Positions 51,588 through 61,439 of a stretch of 64,000 nucleotides of DNA are shown piece after piece. Both the position numbers and the translations under genes were made by a program. The stretch covers positions 62,001-126,000 of the forward strand of contig NZ_JAJUJJ010000003.1 of NCBI RefSeq assembly GCF_029265375.1. The letters run 5' to 3'. Each line of letters begins with the position of its first letter. Position 1 is the first letter of the stretch. Below the pieces are notes generated by a model. It made no database searches. It had not been told where the DNA came from and saw only the letters and a list, made by a program, of their open reading frames with translations. Origin of the DNA: Nesterenkonia sp. (GTDB lineage Bacteria; Actinomycetota; Actinomycetes; Actinomycetales; Micrococcaceae).

Positions 51588-52586
51588 TTACCGCCCGCGC
51601 TGGTCCCGACGGCGCAGGAAGTCCGGCACAGAGGCGACGACGACGGCCAGCAGCGTCATCACAGTGCCCAGCACAGTGGCAGTGGTCACCACGGTGCCGG
51701 GGGCGGGGAAGATCAGATCCAGTGCGAGGGAGCCGAGCAGCTGACCGGCGATCATGCCCATAGCTGCCAGCAGCACGCCCACTTTGGTGACCAGCACAGC
51801 TCCCAGGCCGATGAACACGCACCCCAGCGGTCCGCCGATGTAGTACCACCACTGGGTGGGCAGACTGCCGGCACCGGGACCGTCCACCCCGAGTTTGACC
51901 AGCCAGACCAGCACCAGCACCAGAGTGCCGGAGACGAAGTTGAACAAGGTGGCCGGTATCGCGCTGCGGTAGGCGGCTGATTGCCGGCCGTTGAGCGCCT
52001 GCTGGCCTGCATTGAAGAGTCCGCCGGAGAAGGGAAGCAGCACCAGAAGCAGCAGTCCCAGCAGCCCGCGGTCCACCACTGTGGCCTGCGGAGAGACCGC
52101 CCACACAACAGCCACCACGGTCAGTGCCGCGCCCAGCACGCGCATCGGGCTGATCCTCTTCCGTCCGGCCGGCCCCAGGCCCACGCGGTCCCAGACCAGC
52201 CCGCCGACCGTCTGGCCGGTGACTACGGAGACGGTGAAGATGGCCACGCCGATCAGCCCGATGGTCATCGTCTGGGTCAGTACGAAGTAGGCCCCCACGC
52301 AGCCGGCCAGCAGATACCACCAGCGCACCTCTCCGCGGTGGAAGGCGGGCCGAACCCGGCGCAGGGAGCGGCGGCCCGGTCCGGTGGCGACCGCCAGCGC
52401 GGCAATGACCAGCAGTCCGGTGGAGAAGCTGATCAGCGCCGCCAGGTAGGGATCTCCGGTGTGCTCGGCCAGCTCGGCGTTGACCCGGCCCTGTCCGGGA
52501 ATCGCCATTCCTGCCAGCACCATCAGCAGCATCAGGCTGCCGCGGATGAGCACACTGCGCCGCTGGGAGGGATTCGGGGAGGACAT
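51588..52586 (-). CDS. DMT family transporter (YdcZ/DUF606-like duplicated)
   Basis: IPGQGRVNAELAEHTGDPYLAALISFSTGLLVI and GLFNAGQQALNGRQSAAYRSAIPATLFNFVSGTLVLVLVW repeats; ATG at 52586. Confidence 0.88.
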   Translation of the reverse strand: MSSPNPSQRRSVLIRGSLMLLMVLAGMAIPGQGRVNAELAEHTGDPYLAALISFSTGLLVIAALAVATGPGRRSLRRVRPAFHRGEVRWWYLLAGCVGAYFVLTQTMTIGLIGVAIFTVSVVTGQTVGGLVWDRVGLGPAGRKRISPMRVLGAALTVVAVVWAVSPQATVVDRGLLGLLLLVLLPFSGGLFNAGQQALNGRQSAAYRSAIPATLFNFVSGTLVLVLVWLVKLGVDGPGAGSLPTQWWYYIGGPLGCVFIGLGAVLVTKVGVLLAAMGMIAGQLLGSLALDLIFPAPGTVVTTATVLGTVMTLLAVVVASVPDFLRRRDQRGR

Positions 52587-52625
52587 AGGACCAACTCTAT
52601 GACGCGGCAGTGCGAGACTGGGACT

Positions 52626-52874
52626 ATGAGGCACCAGGTGATCGAAGTCCCCATCCATGATGAGTCGATACGACTGGGCCAGCTGCTGAAGCTGGCCGGC
52701 GTCGTGGAGTCCGGTGTGGTGGCGCGGGAGGTGATCGCCGCCGGAGCCGTCTCGGTGGGCGGGGAGCCGGAACTGCGGCGCGGAGCCCAGATCCCCACAG
52801 GAGAAAAAGTGCATTTCGATGGTTCCGAATATGGGCTCGAGAATGTCACCATCATGCCGGTAAATAACGCCTGA
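52626..52874 (+). CDS. S4 domain RNA-binding protein (YbcJ-like)
   Basis: VPIHDESIRLGQLLKLAGVVESGVVAREVIAAGAVSVGGEPELRRGAQIPTGEKV. Confidence 0.88.
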   Translation: MRHQVIEVPIHDESIRLGQLLKLAGVVESGVVAREVIAAGAVSVGGEPELRRGAQIPTGEKVHFDGSEYGLENVTIMPVNNA

Positions 52875-52949
52875 CACACCGTTTCTCCTGGTCAGAACGT
52901 CCAGGTAACGATCAGCCTATATCTGGAATCTGGACGTACGGTCCGGATT

Positions 52950-54034
52950 GTGCGTATTTGTCTGGTGGCGTCCAGCCAGTTCCCGATCCGGGAGCCTTTC
53001 GCCGGCGGCCTCGAGGCCCACACCGATGCCATGGCTCGTGCGCTGATGCGCCGCGGCCATGAGGTGACGCTGTTCGCCGCCGAGGGCAGCGACCCCGCCT
53101 TGGGGGCGTCTGCGCTGCTGCCGGCCGGGTTCTGCAGCTCCCGGGCTGGCCGCCGGGATCTCAGCGCCGCTCCGGAGGAGTGGATGCAGCAGCACCACGC
53201 CTATTTGGGCCTGATGATCCAGCTCGCACAGCGCTGCGACTTCGATGTGATCCATAACAATTCGCTGCATCTCTGCCGGTGGCCATGTCATCCCTGGTGC
53301 CGGCGCCGGTGGTCACCACCCTGCACGCTCCGCCCACCCCCTGGCTGGAGTCCGCCTGCTCCTATGCGTCGCCGCGCACCCGGTTCGCCGCCGTCAGCGC
53401 AGCGACGGCCGCGGCGTGGCGGCCCACCGTGGATGCGGAGGTGATCCCCAATGGGGTGGAGATCGGCCGCTGGCCTGTGGGCCCCGGAGGGCCGGCGGCG
53501 GTGTGGACCGGCCGGCTGGTGCCGGAGAAGGCGCCGCATCTGGCCATCGACGCCGCGCTTCTGGCCGGGTTCCGCATTGAGCTGGCAGGCCCGGTGATGG
53601 ACAGGGAGTACTTCGACTCTCAGGTGGTTCCGCGTCTGGGGCCCGACGCCGTCTACCGCGGACATCTGAGGCAGCAGGAGCTGGCCCATGTGGTGGGCTC
53701 CGCCGCGGTGGCGGTGGTCAGCTCCCAGTGGGATGAGCCCTATGGGCTGGTTGCTGCCGAGGCCATGGCCTGCGGCACACCGGTGGCGGCCTCACCCCGC
53801 GGGGGCCTGGTGGAGGTGGTCCATCCCCGTTCCGGAGCGCTGGCGGCTTCAGACACCGCCGAAGACCTGGCCCAGGCGGTGCTCGCTGCCGCTGCGCTGC
53901 CGCGAGCCCAGGTGTGGGCCCATGCCGAGTCGGCGCTGTCCATCGAGCGGATGATCAGCGACTACGAACGGCTCTATCAGCAGTGCCTGGCCGAGGACCC
54001 GAGGCGGCAGCCTGCCGCAGACAGGAGCAGATGA
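52950..54034 (+). pseudogene. Frameshifted GT4-type glycosyltransferase
   Basis: N-terminal half (MRICLVASSQFPIREPFAGGLEAHTDAMARALMRRGHEVTLFAAEG...FDVIHNNSLH) in one frame; continuation (SLPVAMSSLVPAPVVTTLHAPPTPWLES...IPNGVEIGRW...SQWDEPYGLVAAEAMACGTPVAASPRGGLVEVV) in another; break near 53270, net loss of 1 nt. Confidence 0.85.
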
Positions 54035-55118
54035 TGATCGGGTGCTATATCCACCACCAGGGAGCCGGCCACCTGAACCGCAGCCTCAGCTGGGCGAAGG
54101 ACTGGGCCGAGCAGACCGGTGAGGAGGTCACCGGGATGTCTTCGGCTCCCCGTCCGGCGGAGTGGCCCGGGCAGTGGGTACGGCTGGAGCCGGACTGGAC
54201 CCCAGCCCCGGAAACGCCCTCGGCCGCACAGCAGGCCTCATGGCTGCATTGGGCGCCGCTGCACCATCCGGGTCTGCGGACCAGGATGCGCCAGATCTCC
54301 GGGTGGATCGCGGCGGCTGCACCAGATCTGATCGTCGTCGACGTCTCCGTGGAGGTCGCGCTGCTGGCCCGGCTGCACGGCGTGCCAGCAGTCAGCGTTG
54401 CGCTGCCTGGGGACCGCGGCGACCGCGCTCACCAGCTGGGCTACAGCCTGTCATCCGCCGTGGTGGGATTCTGGCCCGCCTCGGCCGAGTCCGCGATTCT
54501 GCGCCGGCGTGATGCGGGACCGCGGACCCAGGCGCTCGGCGCCCTCTCTCGATTCGACGCCAGAATCTCCCACCGCACGGCTGAGTCACACCCGACGGAG
54601 AATGTGCGCAGTCGTGCTCCGGTGCGCATCGCGCTGCTCAGCGGCCGCGGCGGGGCGGTCTTCCGAACGGCACGGCCGAGACGGTGCGCGCAGCGATGCC
54701 GGAGGCGGAGGTCTGCGTGATCGGCGCCGCCGGCGACCGGTTCGCCGGGGATCTGTGGCCGATGCTGCGCGAGGCTGATGTGGTGATCACCACGGCCGGT
54801 CAGAACTCCGTGGCCGAGACCGCGGCGGCGAGGACTCCGGCTCTGCTGGTTCCCTGCGACCGGCCGCATCTGGAGCAGGCGCACACTGCCGATGCCCTGC
54901 ACCGCGGGCCCTGGCCTGCCCTGCGCGCGCCGCTTTCACAGGATCCGACGCGCTGGCGCGAAGCGCTGCTGGAAGCCCACGCCCTCGACGGCGGGGACTG
55001 GAGCCTGTGGTGCGGCGGCGGGGCGGCAGGCAGGTTCACCGACCTGCTGCAGCAGCTGCGCCGCGGCCAGGATCCGGCGGATGATCCGGCAGCGCAGTCG
55101 GCACAGCACGGGGTCGGC
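54031..55118 (+). pseudogene. Frameshifted MurG/GT28-like glycosyltransferase
   Basis: MMIGCYIHHQGAGHLNRSLSWAKDW...VRIALLSGRGG then frame change near 54650 into GGLPNGTAETVRAAMPEAEVCVIGAAGDRFAGDLWPMLREADVVITTAGQNSVAE; no in-frame stop before the next gene. 3' end uncertain. Confidence 0.78.
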
Positions 55119-56050
55119 GTGAGCATCTGCGCCGGCAGCGGGAGCACTTGGCCCGCAGCACCGCCGCCCCGGCAGCCCATGTGGTGGTCGCCATGGGCGA
55201 CCCGGAGCCCGGCCCGCAGGCTGCCGCCGTCGCCGGCCCGCCTGTTCACCCGGTGCAGGTCGATGTGCCGCCCACCGGCGAGCTGCCGCTGGTCGCCGCC
55301 CGCAATGCCGGCGCCCGAGCAGCATCGGAGGTCACCGGAGGCAGCCCCGATGACCAGCTGGTCTTCCTGGACGTGGACTGCATCCCCAGCCCGGAGCTGA
55401 TCAGCCGGTACCGTCAGGCCGCGGCAGCCCGGCCGCACGCGCTGCTGTGCGGACCGGTGCGCTATCTGCCCCCGGCCGATCTCGACGCCCTCAGCGCAGA
55501 GGAGCTCGCTGGGCTGGCCCCGCCGCATGCGGCCCGGCCGCCCCGCCGCCCGGAGAGATCCGGTGCACCGACGACTATGAGCTGTTCTGGTCGCTGTCCT
55601 TCGCCGTCCGCCGCGAAGTCTTCGACCAGATCGGCGGGTTCGACGCCGGCTACACCGGCTATGGTGCCGAGGACACCGATTTCGCCCAGCACGCCCCGAA
55701 GCCGAGGGATCCCGCTGTGCTGGGTCGGCGGTGCGGAGGCCTACCATCAGCACCATCCGGTCTCCGACCCGCCGGTGGAGCATCTGGACTCGATTCTGCG
55801 CAATGCCCAGCGCTTCCACCGCAGATGGGGGTTCTGGCCGATGCGCGGCTGGCTGGAGGCCTTCGACGAGCGCGGCCTGGCACACCGGGGCAGCCGCGGC
55901 TGGGTACGCACCATCGGAGTCGCGTCGGTGCCGGCCTCCCATGTCTATATCCGTCACCTCAGTCCGCCTGACGGTGAGGAGACCTCTGTGCGCCGTCTGC
56001 CCGATCCCCCGCCGCTGCGCGAGGAGACTCCCACCGGCGCCCCGTGGTGA
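55119..56050 (+). pseudogene. Frameshifted GT2-type glycosyltransferase
   Basis: HVVVAMGDP...LVFLDVDCIPSPELISRYR (frame A), CTDDYELFWSLSFAVRREVFDQIGGFDAGYTGYGAEDTDFAQHA (frame B), RSRGIPLCWVGGAEAYHQHHPVSDPPVEHLDSILRNAQRFHRRWGFWPMRGWLEAF (back to frame A). Confidence 0.82.
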
Positions 56051-56831
56051 CCGCCGCGCATGCTGGATCCGGAATGGATCCGCAGCGCGGAGTTCGACCT
56101 GCTGCACGTGCACTTCGGATTCGACGCCGAGACCCCGCAGCGGCTGACCGACATCTGCGATGCCCTCGACGAGCGCGGCAAGCCGCTGGTCTTCACCGTC
56201 CACGATCTGCAGAATCCCCACCATGAGGACACTGCGCTGCATGAGGTCCAGCTGGAGGTGCTGCCGGGCAGGGCCGCGGAGGTGATCACGCTCAGCCGGT
56301 GCGCCGCCGAGCAGATCGCTGACCGGTGGGGCGCAGCCGCCCATGTCATCCCGCATCCCCACGTAGTGGACTTCACGCTGATCGAAGACTGCGGCCGCTC
56401 CCCAGGAGGCGCGCGGGCGAATTCCGCCTGGGGCTTCACCTGAAGAGTCTGCGCCGGAATATGCGTGCCGCCGAGGTGCTGCAGGCCGCCGAATAGGCGA
56501 TCGCCGAGATCCCGGAGGGGTTCTGCAGGTCAATGTGCACCGGGATGTCTTCGAGCACGACGGCGCCTGCCACGACCTGGGGACCCAGGTCATCGCCCCG
56601 GATGTGGGCTGCTACGCCAGCCAGGGCGCCGACCACCTCTACACCTGGAGCGGCGAGCAGGTGGATGCGGTCTCACTGCGCCAGGCGGCGCGTCAGGCCG
56701 CGGCCGCCCGCCCGGAGCGGGGTCTGGATTGCGAGGCCGAGCGGGCCGCGCAGCGCATCCAGTGGCGCAGGCAGCAGCGGCGGCGGATTGCCGCCGATCA
56801 TGAGCAGATCTACCGGCGGCTGCTGGGCTGA
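56046..56831 (+). pseudogene. Degraded glycosyltransferase remnant (frameshifts, in-frame TAG, probable internal deletion)
   Basis: FDLLHVHFGFDAETPQRLTDICDALDERGKPLVFTVHDLQNPHHE...VIPHPHVVDF, frameshift near 56416 into GEFRLGLHLKSLRRNMRAAEVLQAAE-TAG (56494-56496), another shift into VLQVNVHRDVFEHDGACHDLGTQVIAPDVGCYASQG. Confidence 0.85.
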
Positions 56832-57499
56832 GCAGAGCCCCGCAGCACCGCAGCGGTGAGGAACTCTCCGATGTGGGAGACCTCCTGCGGCACCACCCCG
56901 TGGCCCGCACCTGCGTAGAGCACCTTGGTCAGCTTCACCGTCCGGTTGGCCCACTGATGCGTGTAGTCGATGTACTCGGCCGGAATGATCGGGTCCTCCT
57001 GGTCCCGGCCCCAGAAGAACGGCAGCTGCCGGGCGGCCAGCGCGTCGTCGTCGAAGTATCCGGCAAGGTCCGCGCTGCCGGCGGGGTCGACCGCGAACCC
57101 GGAGAGTCCGACGGCCGCGGCGAAGGCCTCGGGCCGGGTGCGCAGCAGGCTGGTGGCCATCGCCATGCCCATGGAGAACCCCAGCAAGGTCACGGAGCTG
57201 TGCTGGTGGCGCACCGCATCGATCCAGGACCACAGGTCCTCCACTGCGCTGCGGGCCTCGGCCGAGGAGTAGGCCAGGCGCTCGGGGTCCAGGTGGAACC
57301 AGGTATAGGCGCCCGGCCCCATCTGCACCGGTGCGCGCAGCGAGGCGTAGGTGAACTCTTCCGGCAGAGCCGGCACCATGGAGAGCAGGTCGCGTTCGTG
57401 GGCGCCGTAGCCGTGCAGCATCACCACCAGGGGCGTGTCAGCGCGTTCGTGCTCCGGGCGGGTCCAGACGACGTCGTATTCAGCAGCCATGCCTCTCAT
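56810..57499 (-). CDS. Alpha/beta hydrolase (phospholipase/carboxylesterase type)
   Basis: LVVMLHGYGAHERDLLSMVPALP; VTLLGFSMGMAMATSLL (GxSxG); GAGHGVVPQEV. Confidence 0.88.
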   Translation of the reverse strand: MRGMAAEYDVVWTRPEHERADTPLVVMLHGYGAHERDLLSMVPALPEEFTYASLRAPVQMGPGAYTWFHLDPERLAYSSAEARSAVEDLWSWIDAVRHQHSSVTLLGFSMGMAMATSLLRTRPEAFAAAVGLSGFAVDPAGSADLAGYFDDDALAARQLPFFWGRDQEDPIIPAEYIDYTHQWANRTVKLTKVLYAGAGHGVVPQEVSHIGEFLTAAVLRGSAQPSSRR

Positions 57500-57550
57500 C
57501 CTAGGATCTGGGATTCCCCGACGGCGGGGGCGACCTGCGGGTTTGGCACA

Positions 57551-58483
57551 ATGGGAGGCGTGAGCGGATCAGGTCAGCACCTCCCAGAACAGTCAGCCGA
57601 GCCGGTGGAGCCGGTCTCCGGGCAGCAGGCCCTGCGGGTGGCGGAGGATCAGCCGCAGACGGCCCCGCAGCACCCCTGGACCCGGTATGTGGCCCTGGGC
57701 GATTCCTTCACCGAGGGCATCGGGGATCCGGACCCTTCCCGCCCCGGGTATCACCGCGGATGGGCAGACCGGGTGGCCGAGGAGCTGGCGGCCCGCACCC
57801 AGCACTTCGCCTATGCGAATCTGGCGGTGCGCGGCAGGCTGATCGAGCAGATCCGTGATGAGCAGATGGGCCCGGCGCTTGAGCTGAAGCCGGATCTGAT
57901 CACGCTCTGCGCCGGGGGCAATGATGTGCTCCGGCCCGGCAGCGACCCGGATGAGACTGCCCGCATCCTGGACACCATGGTCCAGGTCCTCTCCACCACC
58001 GGGGCCACAGTGGTGCTGTTCAACGGCCCCGACGTTCGGGAGACTCCGGTGGTGGGCTCCATCCGGGGCAAGGTGGCGATCTTCAATGAGAATGTGCGCA
58101 CTGTGGCCAAGCGCCACGACGCCGTGGTGGCCGATCTGTGGAGCCTGCGGGAGCTGACCCGTCCGAATATGTGGGACGAGGACCGGCTGCACTTCTCACC
58201 GCTGGGCCACCACACCATCGCTGCGATGGTGCTGGAGACCCTCAATGTGCCGCATCAGCTGGACCCGGTGGAGCCCAGCCCGCTGCCGGAGCGTTCCTGG
58301 CGGGAGGCTCGGGTCGACGACGTCGTCTGGGCCAGGCATCATCTCTTCCCCTGGGTGATCCGCCGGCTGCGCGGGCGCTCCTCCGGAGACGGCGTCACCC
58401 CGAAGCGGCCCAATATTGAGCCGCTGTTCGGCGGTTCGATGCCGCCGGGCGTCGCCGCCGGGGATCAGCCAGAGTCCCGCTGA
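57551..58483 (+). CDS. SGNH/GDSL hydrolase family protein
   Basis: YVALGDSFTEGIGDPDPSRPGYHRGWADRVAEEL; LCAGGNDVLRPG; DRLHFSPLGHHTIA. Confidence 0.93.
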   Translation: MGGVSGSGQHLPEQSAEPVEPVSGQQALRVAEDQPQTAPQHPWTRYVALGDSFTEGIGDPDPSRPGYHRGWADRVAEELAARTQHFAYANLAVRGRLIEQIRDEQMGPALELKPDLITLCAGGNDVLRPGSDPDETARILDTMVQVLSTTGATVVLFNGPDVRETPVVGSIRGKVAIFNENVRTVAKRHDAVVADLWSLRELTRPNMWDEDRLHFSPLGHHTIAAMVLETLNVPHQLDPVEPSPLPERSWREARVDDVVWARHHLFPWVIRRLRGRSSGDGVTPKRPNIEPLFGGSMPPGVAAGDQPESR

Positions 58484-58507
58484 GGCCGAAAGCCCCGCTG
58501 GGCCGGG

Positions 58508-58538
58508 CCGTCCCGCTGAGCGCTGCTCACCGGGACGG
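58508..58538. terminator. Long hairpin between convergent genes, probable bidirectional terminator
   Basis: CCGTCCCG-c-TGAGC-gct-GCTCA-c-CGGGACGG. Confidence 0.5.
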
Positions 58539-58546
58539 CGACCGGC

Positions 58547-58720
58547 TCACCGGCGAGGGGGCACGATGGTGATCGGGCCGGTGGAGCCCATGCCCCCAAG
58601 CGCTGCCGGCGCCTGGGGCACCTCGCGCCGGACCGGGGGCTGCTCGGGGGTCTCCTGCGGCAGGGTCGGTTCCTGATCCGCATCGGCTCCGGGGTGCGCA
58701 GCATGGCTGGTCATGGGCAT
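58547..58720 (-). CDS. 57-aa Pro/Gly-rich hypothetical peptide
   Basis: MPMTSHAAHPGADADQEPTLPQETPEQPPVRREVPQAPAALGGMGSTGPITIVPPRR with GAAGGAG about 6 nt upstream of ATG at 58720; sub-ORF of the 58547-59002 track ORF. Confidence 0.5.
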   Translation of the reverse strand: MPMTSHAAHPGADADQEPTLPQETPEQPPVRREVPQAPAALGGMGSTGPITIVPPRR

Positions 58721-58887
58721 CTCCTTCACGAAAGCTCGTCGCCGACGGCGGTGGGTTCTCCGCTCTGCGGTGAGTTTTCCGCGCCGCGGTGGAGTCTCCA
58801 CTCTAGGGGCCAGCAGGTCTCCACCGCCAGCATCTCCGGCCGCTCTCCTGCCGGCCGCTGCTGTTCCGTCCACTCTGCATCCGGGCG

Positions 58888-60039
58888 CTACAGGCACAGC
58901 TCCGCGCGCATCCGGTCCCCCAGCTGTTCGGCGCTGGTGAGGAACCCGTCGTGGCCGATCGGGGAGGTGATCATGTGCACCGGGACGTCGCCGGGCACCC
59001 ACTCGGCGATCTGCTGGGACTGCTCGGGGAAGTAGAGCCGGTCAGTGTCCACCGCGGCAAGGAACATCCTGGCGCGCACCCGGCCCAGGGCCGGGCCCAC
59101 TCCCCCGCGCCCGCGGCCGACGTCGTGACTGGCCAGCGCCTCGGCCAGCGCCACATACGCATTGGGATCAAAGCGTCCGACCAACTTGCCGGCCTGGTGG
59201 TCCAGATAAGACTCCACCTGGTAGCGGCCGCGGCCGGCGCCCAGGCTCAGGGCACCGAAGGGATCTTCGGCCCCCTGCCGCTCCCGGCCGAAGCGCTGCT
59301 GCAGCTCCGGCTCGGCGCGGTAGGTGATGTGGGCGATCCGCCGGGCCAGTCCCAGTCCGGCCTCGGGGCGCGGCCCGCCGTAGTAGTCTCCGCCGGCGTA
59401 GTGCGGGTCATTGCGGATGGCCAGCAGCTGCGCCTGCAGGAAGGCGATCTGCTCAGCGGTGGAGGCCGCACCGCAGGCGAAGATACCTGCGCCCCGGACG
59501 AACTCCGGCCAGCTGACCGCCCACTCCAGTGCGCGCGCACCCCCCATGGAGCCGCCGACCACCGCATGCAGCCGGGTCACCCCCAGGTGGTCCAGCAGAC
59601 GCTTCTCCAGCTGGACGGAGTCGCGGATGGTCACGAACGGGAACCGCGACCCCCAGGGGATTCCCTGAGGATCGGCGGAGGCGGGCCCGGTGGAGCCGTA
59701 GCACCCGCCGACCATCGCCGGGGCGATGACGAACCAGCGGCTGGTGTCGATCGGCCGGCCGGGCCCCAGCAGGGGCTCCCACCACCCCGGTGACGGGTCC
59801 GCTGGGCTGGAGGCCACGTGGGTGTCTCCGGTGAGCGCGTGGGCCACCAGCACCGCGTTGTCTCCGGCCTGGTTGAGCTCGCCCCAGGTCTCATAGGCCA
59901 GCCGCACCTGCGGCAGATGCCCTCCGGTCTCGAAGCTGAAGGGTCCGGCGTCGTAGATCTTCAGCGCGCCGGCGGGCCGCTGTCCGAAATCGTTCTCCAC
60001 CGCAGCCGAGGCCGCCAGCAGCTCGGGGACCTCCGTCAC
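58888..60039 (-). CDS. metX: Homoserine O-acetyltransferase
   Basis: VRLAYETWGELNQAGDNAVLVAHALTGDTH; VVGGSMGGARALEWAVSWPEFV; HVMITSPIGHDGFL-type C-terminus. Confidence 0.95.
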   Translation of the reverse strand: MTEVPELLAASAAVENDFGQRPAGALKIYDAGPFSFETGGHLPQVRLAYETWGELNQAGDNAVLVAHALTGDTHVASSPADPSPGWWEPLLGPGRPIDTSRWFVIAPAMVGGCYGSTGPASADPQGIPWGSRFPFVTIRDSVQLEKRLLDHLGVTRLHAVVGGSMGGARALEWAVSWPEFVRGAGIFACGAASTAEQIAFLQAQLLAIRNDPHYAGGDYYGGPRPEAGLGLARRIAHITYRAEPELQQRFGRERQGAEDPFGALSLGAGRGRYQVESYLDHQAGKLVGRFDPNAYVALAEALASHDVGRGRGGVGPALGRVRARMFLAAVDTDRLYFPEQSQQIAEWVPGDVPVHMITSPIGHDGFLTSAEQLGDRMRAELCL

Positions 60040-60044
60040 GGAGA

Positions 60045-61379
60045 TCAGCCTCGCGGAGCCTTCGCCAGTGCCTGGTCGAGGTCGGCGAGGATATCCTCAA
60101 TATGCTCCAGCCCCACCGACAGCCGCACCAGGCCGGGCTTGACGCCGGCGGCGCGCTGCTCTGCCTCGGTGAGCTGACGGTGGGTGGTCGACGCCGGGTG
60201 GATCGCCAGCGAGCGCACATCCCCCACATTGGCCACCAGCGAATGCAGCTTAAGGGCGTCCACCAGCGCCTGCCCGGCCTCGGCGCCGCCGTTGACCTCG
60301 AAGGACAGCACGGCGCCCACCCCGTCGGGGAGGTACTTCTGAGCCCGTTCGTAGCAGGGGCTGGAGGGCAGCGACGAGTAGAACACCCGGCGGACGGCCT
60401 CATGGGACTCCAGGTATTCGGCCACCCGCTGCGCATTGGCCACGTGCCGCTCCACGCGCAGGCTGAGCGTCTCCAGGCCCAGGTTCAGCTCAAAGGCGTT
60501 GTGCGGGGAGAGGGAGGGGCCCAGGTCGCGCAGCAGCTGCACACGAGCCTTCAGGATGTAGGACAGGTTGACCCCGAAGATGCCGCCCTCACCCAGGTCT
60601 CGGCCGTAGACCAGCCCGTGATAGCTCTCATCAGGGGTGTTGAATCCCGGGAACCGCTCGGGCTGGCTGGTGTAGTCGAACCGGCCGGAGTCCACGATCA
60701 CCCCAGCGATCGCGGTGCCGTGTCCGCCGAGGAATTTGGTCGCGGAGTGGACGACGACGTCGGCTCCATACTCGATGGGCCGCAGCAGATACGGGGTGGG
60801 CAGCGTATTGTCCACGATCAGCGGGGCGCCGTAGTCGTGGGCGAGACCGGCAACGGCCTCCAGGTCCAGCACGTCACCGCGCGGGTTGGCCACGGTCTCG
60901 GCGAAGAAGGCGACCGTGTTCTCCCGGATCTCGGCTCGCCATGACTCCGGATCATCGGGGTCCTCCACAAAGCTGACCTGCACCCCCAGCTTGGACAGTG
61001 TGTGCTTGAAGAGGTTCTGGGTTCCGCCGTAGAGCGAAGGGGAGGCCACTACGTGGCTGCCGGCTTCGGCAATGTTGAGCAGCGCCAGGGTGGTGGCCGC
61101 CTGGCCCGAACCCACGGCCAGAGCGCCGACGCCCCCTTCGAGGGCCGCGATCTTGTTCTCCACCGCCTCCACGGTCGGGTTGGTCAACCGCGAGTAGATG
61201 GGGCCCAGCTCTTCCAGGCCGAACCGCTTGGCCGCTGCCTCAGTGCCGGGAAAGACGAAGCTGGTGGTCTGCTGGATGGGCAGGGCGCGGGCCCCGGATC
61301 CGGGATCGGGCTCCACTCCGGCGTGGATCTGCCGGGTCTCGAAACGGGCGGCGGCCGGGTCGAATGAGTTCTCTGGCAT
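60045..61379 (-). CDS. metY: O-acetylhomoserine sulfhydrylase / aminocarboxypropyltransferase
   Basis: FETRQIHAGVEPDPGSGARALPIQQTTSFVF; VVHSATKFLGGHGTAIAG (PLP Lys); ATG at 61379 preceded by AAAAGGAG. Confidence 0.95.
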   Translation of the reverse strand: MPENSFDPAAARFETRQIHAGVEPDPGSGARALPIQQTTSFVFPGTEAAAKRFGLEELGPIYSRLTNPTVEAVENKIAALEGGVGALAVGSGQAATTLALLNIAEAGSHVVASPSLYGGTQNLFKHTLSKLGVQVSFVEDPDDPESWRAEIRENTVAFFAETVANPRGDVLDLEAVAGLAHDYGAPLIVDNTLPTPYLLRPIEYGADVVVHSATKFLGGHGTAIAGVIVDSGRFDYTSQPERFPGFNTPDESYHGLVYGRDLGEGGIFGVNLSYILKARVQLLRDLGPSLSPHNAFELNLGLETLSLRVERHVANAQRVAEYLESHEAVRRVFYSSLPSSPCYERAQKYLPDGVGAVLSFEVNGGAEAGQALVDALKLHSLVANVGDVRSLAIHPASTTHRQLTEAEQRAAGVKPGLVRLSVGLEHIEDILADLDQALAKAPRG

Positions 61380-61389
61380 CAGAATGCTC

Positions 61390-61427
61390 CTTTTCACAGT
61401 GGCTCTTCAGACCTCAACTGTGAAAAG
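61390..61427 (-). promoter_or_regulatory. Perfect 11-bp hairpin overlapping the metY Shine-Dalgarno (putative riboswitch expression platform)
   Basis: CTTTTCACAGT (61417-61427, minus strand) pairs with ACTGTGAAAAG (61390-61400, minus strand); the 3' arm supplies the AAAAG of AAAAGGAG. Confidence 0.7.
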
Positions 61428-61439
61428 CAGAGGTCCGCG

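Noticed and set aside
54800-56593. 597-aa minus-strand ORF
   Set aside because: Arg/His/Gly-rich with no family motifs; antisense to the glycosyltransferase remnants, whose plus-strand translations carry clear motifs.
52950-56831. Programmed frameshifting in the glycosyltransferase genes
   Set aside because: Too many breaks, in both directions, plus a TAG and an apparent internal deletion; no consistent slippery-site or stimulator pattern.
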